Origin: Pieris napi
Lineage: Eukaryota > Arthropoda > Insecta > Lepidoptera > Pieridae
Direction: 5' to 3'
NCBI RefSeq assembly: GCF_905475465.1
Contig: NC_062248.1
Location: 12,276,001-12,340,000, forward strand
DNA: 64,000 nt
Shown here in pieces: positions 33,693 to 44,900 of the stretch. A program made the translations under genes and the position numbers. Below the pieces are notes generated by a model. That model was not told where the DNA came from and searched no databases. It saw only the letters and a list, made by a program, of their open reading frames with translations. Positions within the stretch are counted from its first letter, which is position 1. Each line of letters begins with the position of its first letter.

Positions 33693-35716
33693 TTATCCCA
33701 GAAGACCACACGTGACTTTATTTAAGCAAGTTCTAGTTTGTCCATCAGGTTTTACAGCTACTATTTTCTTCTTCTTTCCATTGGCATCGTAATGTTTTTC
33801 TTCCTGTAATTTACCGTATATTATATAATCGCTTCTTCTAACTCGATGCCTTTATTAGTTATTATTAGGAAAGGAAGTCGCAAAATATGCAACACATTTT
33901 CAGGCCACCAGATATAAAAAGCTTTGTTGGTAATGTTTTTGCTTACAGTGAAGCAAACACGAAACGCTTAGATACATACATACATTATACATACTGACAC
34001 CAGATGCGAATGGACGAATTTACGTAAGGTCATTTCACACTAGCTTGTTGAAATGTTTGAAAACTTATGGGTAGCCCCCATTAATATTAAAAAACGAGAA
34101 ACTTGGTTTTGCGACACTAACGTATATAACAAATACCTTTCTAAAGTTTGAAGTATGATTTATTGACGTTGTTACCTATACCATTGTTTCGACAAATGTC
34201 TAATCTTTAACTCCATTACATATATATAATAAATCTCTTGGAAAGACAATTTGGAACGAGTTTTAACTTGTTGTATGAAGTGCCACTGTATTGGAACAAG
34301 CGTCCACTCAGCGTAATCGATTGTCAATTATCTATTGGATTGTTGAAGAGAGCATTATTCAGCTTAAACGTCCTATTTTGAAAATTGCAAATACTTCAGG
34401 TGTCCCTAAGATAATAATAGTAATGTATACTTTATTCGCATCAAAAAACAGGTAATACAAAAGTAGACAATGGATATAAAAAATTAACTAAAATTCAACA
34501 CACACTATAATTACATAAAATAAATAGAAATACTTAAATCTATGTATCTACGTAATGAATACTGCTAAGCTTTAATACTTACGTTAAAAATGGAAATGAA
34601 TGGTTTTACGTGGCGTATTTTGTAAAGTCCTACTCCATTAGATAACAAGTAGAACTTGACCTCTATTCCGCTACGAGCGTCAGTTTTTACATTAGTGAAA
34701 GGGTATTGTAATTTAATTTTTTAAATAGCACTGCAACTGAATAATTCAGTTTATCCCCAGAGATTCCTATGGAAAGTAGAAATACATATGATGAACCAAT
34801 ACTAACTTCATGTAGTTCTCCTATTTTGTATTTGGCGAGTATGGTGTAAGCATCGGCCGTGTGGCCGGCCTCGTGGAAGACCTTGGTGCAGTCGGTGCCC
34901 GCCTCGTCTGTAACCAGCTCGGGACCGCCGGGATGCTGCGGATATTCGTTATGTAGCTGACTTCAAAAAGCCCGAAGAAGGAGGTTTCTAATTCGACGCG
35001 TATGTTTTTACTTGACTACCTGCCGTGCACGGTACGGCAATTCAAGTCGTCCACTAAATGATCTATATCTAATTGTAGATTAATTTAATTTTATATCGAA
35101 CTACGGTGCCGGATATCAGCAAACTAAATTTACTTCCTGATCATTTACTGCCCGTATATGACCTTATTATAAAAAATATTATTAACGTTATATAACAAGG
35201 AATGATAATCTCTGATTAATAGTTTACTTTGTATATTGTAATATTGATTAATTAACTATATTCACTTTAACCGTGAATTGATAACGAGATTATCTTTTGT
35301 AATATTAATATCAATATATGTATAGCAACACTCGTTTTAAATAATCACTTTACAAAAAGGCAACATCGCTACGACAGACACATGTATCGTCGAATTTCGG
35401 GTCTAAGGCATGACGGCTTTTATTTTCCTTCAACGTACTAGCGTGTGCTACCAGCGGAAATAGAAAAGTCCATTGGTGCACACCCAAGGTTCGAACCTAT
35501 GACCTCAAGGATGAGAATCAAGGCCAACACTGGCAAAAAGGCTAAGTCATAGACATTATAAAATATTAAATGACCGCATTCACATTTTGGACTAACTTCA
35601 GCAACATATTTAGTAACATCATAGACGGAGTCCTTGTATATGATCCACACTGGTGCCGCATTACGCCCCGTCTTCTCGGCCACCTGCGCCCGACTGTACC
35701 TCACCGGCTCCGTCAT
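33693..35716 (-). CDS. Cytochrome b5 (small heme protein), three exons
   Basis: Minus-strand exons are 35716-35597 (40 codons from ATG; TTGTACAG lies 4 bases upstream), 34956-34807 (50 codons) and 33803-33693 (36 codons plus TAA). All introns are phase 0. Donors are GAA|GTTAGT (both), acceptors AAGTCAG|CTA and AATTACAG|GAA. Exon 1 gives SRAQVAEKT, APVWIIYKDSVYDVTKYVAE. Exon 2 gives EYPQHPGGPELVTDEAGTD, then VFHEAGHTADAYTIL and KYKIGEL. The two heme-ligand histidines (HPGG and AGHT) are both present. Exon 3 is a basic tail (HYDANGKKKK) with two cysteines and no membrane anchor, so a 126-residue soluble form is likely. Known role: one-electron carrier for desaturases and P450 reactions. The membrane-anchored forms are longer; this resembles the small insect cytochrome b5-like proteins. 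A LINE tail lies in intron 2. Confidence 0.9.
34410..34560 (-). mobile_element. LINE 3' tail in cytochrome b5 intron 2
   Basis: On the minus strand TTTTTGATGCGAATAAAGTA followed by an ATT-rich run looks like the end of a lepidopteran LINE. No coding part is present. Confidence 0.3.
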
Positions 35717-35824
35717 GTTTCTGTACAATCAGTCATTACCAATATGTTGATTATCTTCGATCATCGTCCTCACACAATGTATAAACGAAATAATGAGTTT
35801 ATTTGCTATATTTGAACACCACGT

Positions 35825-35853
35825 GGGGCTTATTTTGCCCTAAAATAAGCCCC
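35825..35853. repeat. Perfect 12-bp hairpin upstream of cytochrome b5
   Basis: GGGGCTTATTTT, loop GCCCT, AAAATAAGCCCC. It lies about 110 bp upstream of the cytochrome b5 ATG. Function unknown. Confidence 0.9.
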
Positions 35854-36075
35854 AAGTTTAGATCTAAAACTGTCACTTGTTTGCCGAAATTATTTTTACA
35901 TAACTGTTTCATCATTAAATAATATTCGCTTGTAATTGCTAATATAAATAGTAATCATTTGAATGTCGTTCTAAACGCAGATCATTCAAGCAAGAGATTT
36001 GATATTCTTCTGTGAGACATTCTTAAATAAATTATGATTTTTAAATAATAGAAAATAAAGAAACTATATACTTAC

Positions 36076-36130
36076 GGTAATCCTCAGAATGCGAGTATCC
36101 GCGTTCAACGGCTACCACTCTATCGCCATG
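36076..36130 (-). other. Possible noncoding first exon of cytochrome b5
   Basis: A minus-strand sequence ending GGATTACC|GTAAGTATAT is a good donor. Spliced to the TTGTACAG acceptor just before the cytochrome b5 ATG it would make a leader exon. There is no TATA box. This is an inference from splice signals alone. Confidence 0.3.
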
Positions 36131-37165
36131 TTATCGCTTTGTATATCCATATTATCTTTGATAAATATTATATCCATTCCGCACGGATAATGACGGATAT
36201 GAAAGGTTTCATTACGTTCATCTGTAAATGTATGTATATAAAAATGTTTTTTAGCTAAGATATAAACCTAAAAGGAAACGAGAATGGGCAATCCACTGTG
36301 TAGTGACTGATCTAGATGCAGAGAGAATCAGATAAAAATATTATATATTACATTACCTATATGATAATATTTTGATTATAATAAATATTTAAAATTGATT
36401 GATAAGATAAAATATAATACTTTGTAATCGATTTACGTGATTGACAGCACGAATTAAAAAAACATAGAGGTCTGAACTTTCTACAAAATTCCAATTGCGT
36501 GCCATACTACAAACAACTTTCCGTCTATTCTCATGTTCTCCTTTACTTATCTAGTTTGCAAAAAAACAGTTTAAAATGCTATAGCAATGTTTGTCATAAT
36601 TATATATTAAATAAAACATAATTAATCAATAATGAACAATAAAAATGACAAAATATATCAATAGAAATTATAAAAGATTTTAAAAATATAGACAGGTATT
36701 CAGCGCTGAAGAAGAAGTCAACGATAACAGACTGAGAGTGACTTTTTTTAACTTTTTAAATCTAACTTCGGGTTTGTTTTTGTTGTTTATTAAAGAAAAA
36801 ATTAAAGGCGCAGTAGGCTATTGATGAATATAAAACTAACGTACATCTGACGTGTACTACAACCGTGTAAAAACGGGCTCGCTATTAGTTTTCATTGAGA
36901 GTGTAACTACTGAATATAGCTAAGAGGGATTCATATTAAGATCCCATATACGCCTCGCTAGAAGCAAACTTGTGTTACGATACTCCATAATACGTTCTCA
37001 TTGTTCCTCAGTAAATATTAATACGTTTCTAGTTCTAATAGAAACATTTTAATCGTTTATTAATTGATAGCACTTGGGTTAATAAGAGTGTCGGTAATTA
37101 TTTATTTAAATTAAAATATAAGGGAAGAGAATATAAGGGGAACAAAAAAAAAAACATTAATGTGT
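36131..37165. other. AT-rich, no gene recognised
   Basis: Nothing beyond low-complexity A/T words was recognised. Confidence 0.4.
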
Positions 37166-37566
37166 AAAGGTTACTACACAGTTAATGACTACCTAGTAAA
37201 CAAAAACGCTTGGCAATAGTTCTAATTATATTGTTATAATTTGTTTTGTTATGTATATGTGTGATTTGTGTGAATGTGGTAAATCACAGAACAGATTTTT
37301 ATTTATTTTCTACTTATGTAACTTTAATGACGTTGTGGTTTATGACATTTCCTTTGAATAATTGTAATGTAGAGGGAGGATAAAATTTGCTGAGTTTCTT
37401 GCCCGTTCTTCTCAGAACTAGGCCTCCTGGTAGTTTTGCGAACGGATGGCGTAGTCTTGCTCTTTTGCGATTTTGTAAACGTTTTTGACATTCATAAGCA
37501 TGCCCTAAGACGCATCTAAACTGAATAAACATATTTTGATTTTGATTTTGGATACATTCTCTTTGG
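37166..37566 (+). mobile_element. LINE 3' end (related to the 5.2-6.2 kb element)
   Basis: It starts with the last codons KGYYTVNDYLVNKNAWQ and TAG. A 3' UTR with TTGCCCGTTCTTCTCAGAAC and GCGAACGGATGGCGTAGTC follows, then AATAAACATATTTTGATTTTG as tail repeats. The C-terminal word agrees with KVNDYLVDKRAWD of the minus-strand element at 5.4 kb, so both belong to one clade. Confidence 0.72.
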
Positions 37567-38023
37567 AAAGACGAAATGATAATACTAGCAGACATTGCCA
37601 GATATAATAATTAAAAAAAAAAACCATAAAAACAATTCTCATTTGGTTGCGTCGTGTTCTAAAAATTGATAAAATTGAAGTTTGCGCGCTAATAAAATAT
37701 ATTTTCTTGAAAATAAAGACTTAAGAGCAACATAAGGGGACCATGTCCCACAATATAAGATTGTACAACCATAAGATTTTTATACCATATTCTTGCAAAT
37801 AAATGATTATGATTATGATATGGTGGAGATATTCTAGGGTTGCGCGTTGGTGTGCTGAGTTTAACGACGACCCTACGAACCTACGTCGGTAGTGACTAAA
37901 CAAATAAGTTGTAAACATTGTCTTAGCGGATCGTCGTGTTACCGTTTGTTTTATAGCAGAAAAAATAATTGATGCGTAATATGATACAGAACCATTGCGC
38001 TATGAAAAAATTGTCACCGTGCT

Positions 38024-38312
38024 GGAAAGCCAAAGGTGGAAAGACCATCTGTCGGTAAGATGTTTTTGTGGGATAGCCAACGGGTGGTAATTATGGAATA
38101 CCTTTATCATGAAACTTCTATTAGTAGGACATATTACACAGGAGAAATAACATAGTTGCGTAAGGAAATACGCAAACAACGGGGTGGTTAACTTGCTCGA
38201 GGTGTTTTGTTTCTCCAAGATAACGGGGCGCACAAGTTTCGAGTTACGATGGCTGCCATTCAAGAAGCTGGCTTCGAATTGATGGAACATCCTCTGCAGC
38301 ACTGCTGCTGAA
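38024..38312 (+). pseudogene. Mariner transposase relic
   Basis: One frame with two internal stops reads GKMFLWDSQRVVIMEYL, SISRTYYTGEIT, LRKEIRKQRG, LARGVLFLQDNGAHKF and AAIQEAGFELMEHP. This is the pattern of mariner transposases around the second catalytic Asp (LQDN) up to the HPPYSPDLAP word. That last word is broken here, and the third Asp region is lost just before the hairpin at 38.32 kb. Confidence 0.7.
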
Positions 38313-38315
38313 CCG

Positions 38316-38365
38316 ATGTTAATACACTTTGTATATAAAAAACGATATACAAAGTGTATTAACAT
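38316..38365. repeat. Perfect 20-bp hairpin at the end of the mariner relic
   Basis: Arms 38316-38335 and 38346-38365 (ATGTTAATACACTTTGTATA and its reverse complement) around a 10-base loop. It replaces the expected continuation of the transposase, so it may mark the rearrangement that cut the gene. Confidence 0.9.
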
Positions 38366-38516
38366 GAAAGATGATTAAGTCGGAAAATAAAAAACTTTAG
38401 AGGTGTCAAGGGACACCCGGATGGAACGAAATTCCTTTCGATTAATTTATATGTTAATTGGTATCATAACAGTATGATAGATTTTCTCGACACCAATCTT
38501 ACGACGAAAAAAAAAA

Positions 38517-38608
38517 GCCAACATCACGAGGTGTTCCCAGGCGGTCACCCATCCAAGTACTGACCTCGCCCGACGTTGCTTAACTTCGGTGATCGGACGG
38601 GAACCGGT
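38517..38608 (-). pseudogene. 5S rRNA gene copy lacking the 5' quarter
   Basis: On the minus strand GGTTCCCGTCCGATCACCGA, AGTTAAGCAACGTCGGGCG, TCAGTACTTGGATGGGTGAC and GCCTGGGAACACC, ending at TTGGC, match 5S rRNA from about base 28 to the 3' end. A T run follows (10 T), as expected of a Pol III terminator. The first 25-30 bases of 5S are replaced by unrelated DNA. The internal A box, intermediate element and C box are retained, so transcription is conceivable, but a normal 5S rRNA is not. Confidence 0.85.
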
Positions 38609-38619
38609 GGATTACAATA

Positions 38620-39400
38620 ACAAATAGCAAAAAAGTGTCGTGACAACTTTTCGTAAGAATTTATTCCGTCTAGCCCCCTTTCACAACGCGCGATAAGGAA
38701 CTTCGTTCCAATAAAGTAATATTTAATAAAAGAAAATAATTGCGTCATAGTAATTATCACTTTTTTTTCAACACTCCTCAGTGACAGTATGTGAGTCACG
38801 ATAAAGGAATAGGGAACGTTAAATATTGACTTAAACGCAAACAAATAGTAAACTAGTTTTATATCATAGTAATAGTTAAACTATTTTAATTGAAAATAGA
38901 TTATAAGCAACATAATGAAGGCACATCATTACACCGAATGATGTATTTACAGGTTTACACGAATACGGCTGATCCAATCTGCTTCGCAAACATCACGCGT
39001 GTTTGTTCATTGCTTACGGACATCAAACATATTTGACCAACACACCCACTTACTTGGAATATTATTACACAGTTTAATATTTTAAGAGTTATTCATTTTA
39101 CGAGCTAGGGGATCGGATAGAAAACGCCGTACATCTCATCATGGGTTTATTTTACATAAATAACAAGGAATTTAATTACACTAAAAAATCACAAATTACG
39201 CGCAAAAATACACTAATTACGACACACAAAATAATGTCACTAATTACTTCAATTACGCCCACTTCACACAGTACTTTATAACTTATCTTCACTATTCGCA
39301 CTTTATGTCTTCGATGTTAATCTCTTGGAATCGCACTCGAAACTAAGTTGACGGTTCGCGTTTCGGCTCACTTATATTTCCTTGGGAATAATCTTGAACG
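38620..39400. other. No gene recognised; ACTAATTAC words
   Basis: CAAATTACG, CACTAATTACG, CACTAATTAC and CAATTACG recur within 39,185-39,270. Otherwise nothing was recognised. Confidence 0.4.
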
Positions 39401-39403
39401 ATA

Positions 39404-39655
39404 TTCGAGAACTTTTTAGGCAGGAGTGATACTGAGTAGCTGATGTTCTATCCTTATACCACAATTCTAGAACGTACGTACTCTTTATCTTTTTAGCACA
39501 TCGCTCCGTCCTTGTCCTACAAGAATTTCTGTCCGTTCTAGAATGTTCAGTCTGGCTTCGAGATGGTTCCGATTTTCCGCCTATCATCCCGTTCTTGTCT
39601 CACACCTAGACAGTTTTCTCTATATAATATTCCTTCATCAAAGGGGTATAACCAG
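39404..39655 (+). promoter_or_regulatory. Heat-shock-element cluster with TATA box
   Basis: TTCGAGAAC (39404-39412), TTCTAGAAC (39465-39473) and TTCTAGAATGTTC (39536-39548, three perfect alternating units) fit the heat shock element nTTCnnGAAn. CTCTATATAAT near 39,617 is TATA-like, with CCAGTTC about 31 bases on as a possible start. AATAAA occurs near 39,980. The whole could be a heat-inducible LTR or a small noncoding gene. Confidence 0.4.
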
Positions 39656-39860
39656 TTCTGAAAACTCCTGAAAACGGGTTTCGACTACATGTGCTCTGCA
39701 ACAGCCTGAAAAAATGTTTCAGCCTCCTGAAAACGAGAGCTGCTGTTCTCTGCAAGTTTCTGGAATGTGAAAGTCCTTCTCCTGAAACGGCCATAAATCA
39801 CATTTCAGCTTGCTGAAAACGTCTGAAACTTGTGGAAATATCAAGAGAAACATTTCAGTC
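39655..39860. repeat. Cluster of CTGAAA / TTTCAG words
   Basis: Ten occurrences of CTGAAA or its complement in about 205 bp, several as CCTGAAAACG. Two form small hairpins (TTTCAGCCTCCTGAAA and TTTCAGCTTGCTGAAA). Spacing is irregular, so this is not a simple tandem array. Confidence 0.7.
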
Positions 39861-40019
39861 AACCCATCTTCGTAACAATATAAAGGATCATTTGGTGTCT
39901 CGTAACTTGGTTGTTTTGAACTATTAGAGGGAACTTTGGTGGACATAAGATCAAGAAAAATTCATTATATTGACTCTTGAATAAAGCAAGAATCAAAAGG
40001 CCGAAAAATAATTAAAATA

Positions 40020-41760
40020 AAAATTTTATATTTTTTATTATTTTTTTTTAAATCTTGCGCTACGCATCATCGAAGACCACTATATTTTAGATAATAACAT
40101 TTTTTTAAACAACGTCGCGTCAGCAATTAGTGTAAACCGAATTATATCGACTCTTACTTGGTATTGCTTTCCCATTTGACATTTAATTGCTTATCAAACT
40201 TATATACAGCTTTCAACACAAATGGTAATGTTTATTTCTCAGACCAATATAATTTAAGGGTTGTGTAACTATAATGCTAAGTTTATGTAGAAGACAAAAG
40301 TAAGAGAGTTAAGTCATTTAAAAAACAACACATCCAGGATATCAAATAAATTATTATTGGCATTCGTAGTTTCTATTGTTTTCCAGTATCTCTTCTATCC
40401 AAGCCGAATAGTAACCTAAAAAGATTGTTTTAAGTCGACATATTCAACGTCTTTTGAGTGCAATATCCACGAATAAACGATTGGCAATATGGCTAAGACT
40501 ATGACTGTATTAAGTTTAACTTCTAATGAGCTAAAAAAACTGTAATCAGATCAGTGCTACGGATACTCTGCGACCAAATGACCCAAATAGAAACTTTTAC
40601 TCCATCACGCACTTGAGTGTCAACTCACCTTTCAGACAAATGCGACGATTTGGGTCAACTCTTTTAATATAGATGTTGCCTGTAAATTATCCTCTGTGAT
40701 TTCCTTCAAGGAAGACAAGATCCAATTTGTGAAACTTTTACATTTATAATACATAGTTTTGGGTAAATAATTTTAATTGTATTGTATTATTATATTACAC
40801 TTGTATGTTAAAAGAATTTAGTGCTTCATGTAAAGACAGTAAAAGCTTCTTAAATAAACTAAATTGAGATAATAAACCTTCGATAGATTAAATTAATTAT
40901 CAATTGTAGGTGATAAAGGAGATGGTGACGATTGCTGAGTGGAGTTTACGAGTTTCTTGAGAAGTTTACGAGTACACGCCCGTTAACAGTTTGCCAACAA
41001 TTATCGCTCTTTATGGACTGTCACATTAAACTGTTATTACTTTATTTCTTAACGTATGGAAAATTTCAATTTGTCGTTTTTCTATAAAATCTAAGAGGTT
41101 GAGTTTAGGAACACTTTAAAATCTACGACCGACTGAATTTCACAAGGTGTTCAGACTGACACACTTCCTCGACGTTTTGGGTTTGAGATATTGACGGTTT
41201 CTTCACAGAACGATTCCTGTCATTATACTAGTAAGTGTTAATTGCGTACATAAAAAGTAAAATCCTTAAACGAAGAACGAATGCTTGATGGCGATACATA
41301 TACTTAGGTGAATCAATTTGTAGCCATATCTATTACAAATTAATTAAAAATCTAGCGAAGTGATAACAAGCTTATAGCCTAGCCTAAACTAAGTCAACAT
41401 GTTTTGTTTATTTTTACTGACAATTGCAGAGTCAGTCCATTAGATACAAACAGAAAGCTCTTGTAACCAAGGTCCTGGGATCTATTCTATTAATAGGCTT
41501 TGCCGTCAAAATATCTAGTAAGTATTATTTATAATTTTCACGACAGAGGTTAAAATGATTTCTCGCCTCGCCCAGGAATAATCTCTTTTGTGGCCGATTC
41601 AGATTTATTTAAACCTGTGCGAAATCTTACACGTTTGTCACTAACATACCCTTACACGTGCACATATAGCTTCCAAATCTTATCGAGGTAAAGGTTTACG
41701 TTTTCTGCGGGATGGCACCTGTAACCTTTTGACCTTGATGAACTAAAAATATCTAGAGAT
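40020..41760. other. AT-rich, no gene recognised
   Basis: Only AT-rich sequence was seen. A minus-strand donor-like word (GAAAG|GTGAGT, near 40,640) has no convincing coding context. Confidence 0.4.
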
Positions 41761-41766
41761 CATCGA

Positions 41767-41952
41767 TGACGTCACATGATTTTATAAAAATGGGCGGAGC
41801 CAGAGGTGCCATGCGCTGGTTGGCGCCGCCCATCGGATTCGAGGAGCCAACGAGTATATAAACCATTTCAGCCTGAAAGGGCACCAGTCCACGTCGCACT
41901 ACAGGCAAGAACGTGCTGCCTGATGTCGCAAAGTTTGCTCCGAAGTACAACG
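41767..41952 (+). promoter_or_regulatory. Strong TATA promoter and first exon, possible distal MIP promoter
   Basis: In order: a perfect CRE palindrome TGACGTCA (41767-41774); GC boxes GGGCGGAG (about 41,791) and CCGCCC (about 41,826); TATATAAA (41855-41862); a CAGT initiator at 41885-41888, 31 bases after TATA; then an exon ending at 41952 with donor ACG|GTAAGT. The exon has an ATG whose 10 codons (MSQSLLRSTT) end in phase 0. That is the same phase as the acceptor before the MIP signal-peptide exon at 58,999. No other coding exon was recognised between here and there. The link to MIP is inference; a separate transcript is equally possible. Confidence 0.5.
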
Positions 41953-44900
41953 GTAAGTAGCTCTGAAAAACACTCCTACAAAATTATTCGATAAAAACAT
42001 TCTACTCCAATTCAAAGCTTGTTCACACAACAACTCCACGTAAAATAACGTAAATTTCGCAAAATATCAGACCATCGAAAATAGGTTTTTGCAACTACAT
42101 ATTTCAGTAATTTTAATATTTCAATTTAGTTTTGTTAACTGAAAATTACATTAGCCAACAGTTTCAAATTAACCCGGATTGTAAGTCCCATATATTCAGT
42201 ATATTATCGATTTCTCTATAACTCCTATAAACAAATAATATTTAAAATGTGCAATTCGGAAAGAAAAGATGAATTGAAAGATGTACTCTCAGTAAAGTTT
42301 TATCGAAGCCTACAAGTGCTTTTGTTTAAGTTGTTCTTAGGAACCGAGTTTATCTTGGAAGCCACCTTTTAAAGGCTTCTTATTGAATGCGTGAGACAAT
42401 GGATAGTCAAAGAACGAATTACAAAAGTAGTAGTATATACAATATTCATTTAGTTATGATCACGTTTTTCTTTTAATCATTAGCAATTAAATGAACAATA
42501 CCAACGGTAGTAAAACTAGTCACAAATACTTCTTTCTCGTATTGAGCAGTAGTTCGTTGGCAACGAATACGCAGTCTAATAAAAAACCGGACTACTAAAA
42601 AAAATTAATCGCGTGAAATGAAATTTCATAAAATACAGAATGACGTAAAGTTTACCGTTTTTTATTTAAAATAGGAGGAGGAGTAAAATTATACGCTATA
42701 AATAGGAAAATATATGAGTAAATAACTTTTCATAAAACAAATCATAAGACGGGCCGCTTAATATCGAAGAAAACGTAATAAAAGCCAATTCTAACAATTC
42801 TTGGAAGCCTTAAATTATGGGACAGTTATTTATAATATACGATTACGATATTTAAATGACCCCGCCAGCCATGGAGAAGGCACGAAGTGGTTAAGATTTT
42901 AATAAATAAAGAGGTTATCGATAATGACGATCAATCGGAAAACGAAGTTGCTATAGGTGTCAGCCTTTGAAAGTCTGTTTCTTTAAACAAAAGATAATCA
43001 GCTTGACTCCTTGTCAATCTCACTTACAGACCAATATCTCAATTTTTTTATCATATCACTTATATCACTGTCGCAGTACATGCTTTCAAGGGGAAGGTAA
43101 TTAAATTTTTAAAGGCGAGGTGCTTTTATGTAATTAATATGACATTTGCATGCCTATTTTTTATAATCATTCAATCTGAATGTACCACTTTCTTTGCAAA
43201 TAAACGATTTATTTATTTATTACAAATCGATTTCACTTAATGAAAATTAGTGTTAGTAATAGGTTGTCAGTTTCTCAAACTGCGATAAAGGTATTTTACG
43301 TCCTGTGCCCTTCTGAAAGTCTTGAAGATTGAGCAGAACTGATTGAGATTAGAATGTAAAGTAGACTTCCAATATAGAACAATTTCGATATCGGGCGTCT
43401 GAGCAAACAGAATAACTGCGTAGCAGACATCTACGAGGGGTCTACAGAGATGTGTGAAATGTCTACAAATAACTTTAGCTTACACTGACTACGTCATATG
43501 TTAAGATGTTGCTACTGTGTTTCATAATTACCATTGATTTTCATCAATAAACGTGCAATTTAGTTAAAAACTTAACTATTACTTGTCTTTAAACGGGCAT
43601 TCGTACACTATTTCTTATAAGGTTTATTAAAGGTACGCGGTAAAGTATCGACTTACTTGATCTGTTTAATTTTGCAGACAATGAAGTTGTCTTAAATATT
43701 TAATCCGTTAAGAAATCTTCCGAAGAGGTTACCCTCGCGGTGCCAATGTATTAGAGTATGTACAGTGCCCCGTATCCCTATTGCCTTTGTTTCGGGATAA
43801 ATTGTTAGCACTTAAAAACAGCAATGGCGTATTGTGTTCTCGAACAGTAGTTGAGTTTAGAGCCTACTTTGCGTCGATATTGTTTCTCTGCTCATTTGTT
43901 TAAGGACTATCAACGGCTGACGAATTTCCAAAGTGACGTTGAAAACCTTACCATAAAAGGTTAAGCAATCTATCAACCGTGGTAGACGAACAAAATCACC
44001 TGCCAGTCTACGAAATATTAAAACGTAGTGTGACGATAACCGAGGCTAGTATTTTCGAGTACAGCGATAGATACAATTTCTTTATATAAGATGTTCTTTC
44101 AACATAAATTGTATTCAGGATTTTTTTTGCAACAGCTCACACTATTTAACAACAGCGTCGATACTCGTTGGGCTTAGATTTCTTGAGACAATTCGGTGCT
44201 ATAACAATGGTTGTTAATTAGTTCGAAACGTCCCAGAGGTTTGCAGTTCTCGTCAAATTATTCAAACAGATACGCGTCACGCGTCACTTCTTGCATGAAA
44301 TTGCTTAATTATTGTGTAAATCATAATACAGAGAAACTATTCTACGATGATATCATTCAGATCTTACCAATGCTGTACGCTCTAATATTTAAGAAACTAA
44401 TCTAGAAAATTATTAAACGATGGGTATTCTAAACAAAAAAGGAAAGAGAATAATTATTATAGATGAATATCAAGAGATTGCGAAGTATTAATGACAGCAG
44501 ATCAATAATCTCCCGCCGGAGATTGATTCAACTGAAATATTGGCAGCGTAATTGTTCTTGTTATTTCAATTTGTTGGCATAATTCAAATATAATCAGAGC
44601 AAATAGAGACGTTGGGTCTTTGAGCTTGTAATAAGGTCTTAATATCTGTCGGACGTTTCTCGAGTCAATAACGACCTTATCAAGTTGTATCGAATATTGA
44701 AATAAAATGTAACCCAAAACGAGATATAATATATAAGAGAACATTTGATTGACATATTATCATTTTTGTTGAGGAAAGCTCCTAACAGACACCACGGCCC
44801 AATGAGTTAACAAACAACATTATATTTACATTAAACAAGGTACAAATATATTAAGAAATGTTTGATACAAAAGTAATTCTATCTTCACTCCGTTGCACAG

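Noticed and set aside
34570..34670. Possible extra exon ending IRHVKPFISIFN before GTAAGT (minus strand)
   Set aside because: No convincing acceptor in phase and no cytochrome b5 similarity; the 33.8 kb exon fits directly.
34687..34806. Read-through of cytochrome b5 exon 2 for about 39 further codons
   Set aside because: A donor (GAA|GTTAGT) and a phase-matched third exon with a typical basic tail at 33,803 explain the gene better.
40560..40700. Possible minus-strand exon ending GAAAG|GTGAGT
   Set aside because: Only about 12 codons (VDPNRRICLK) and no acceptor or partner exon.
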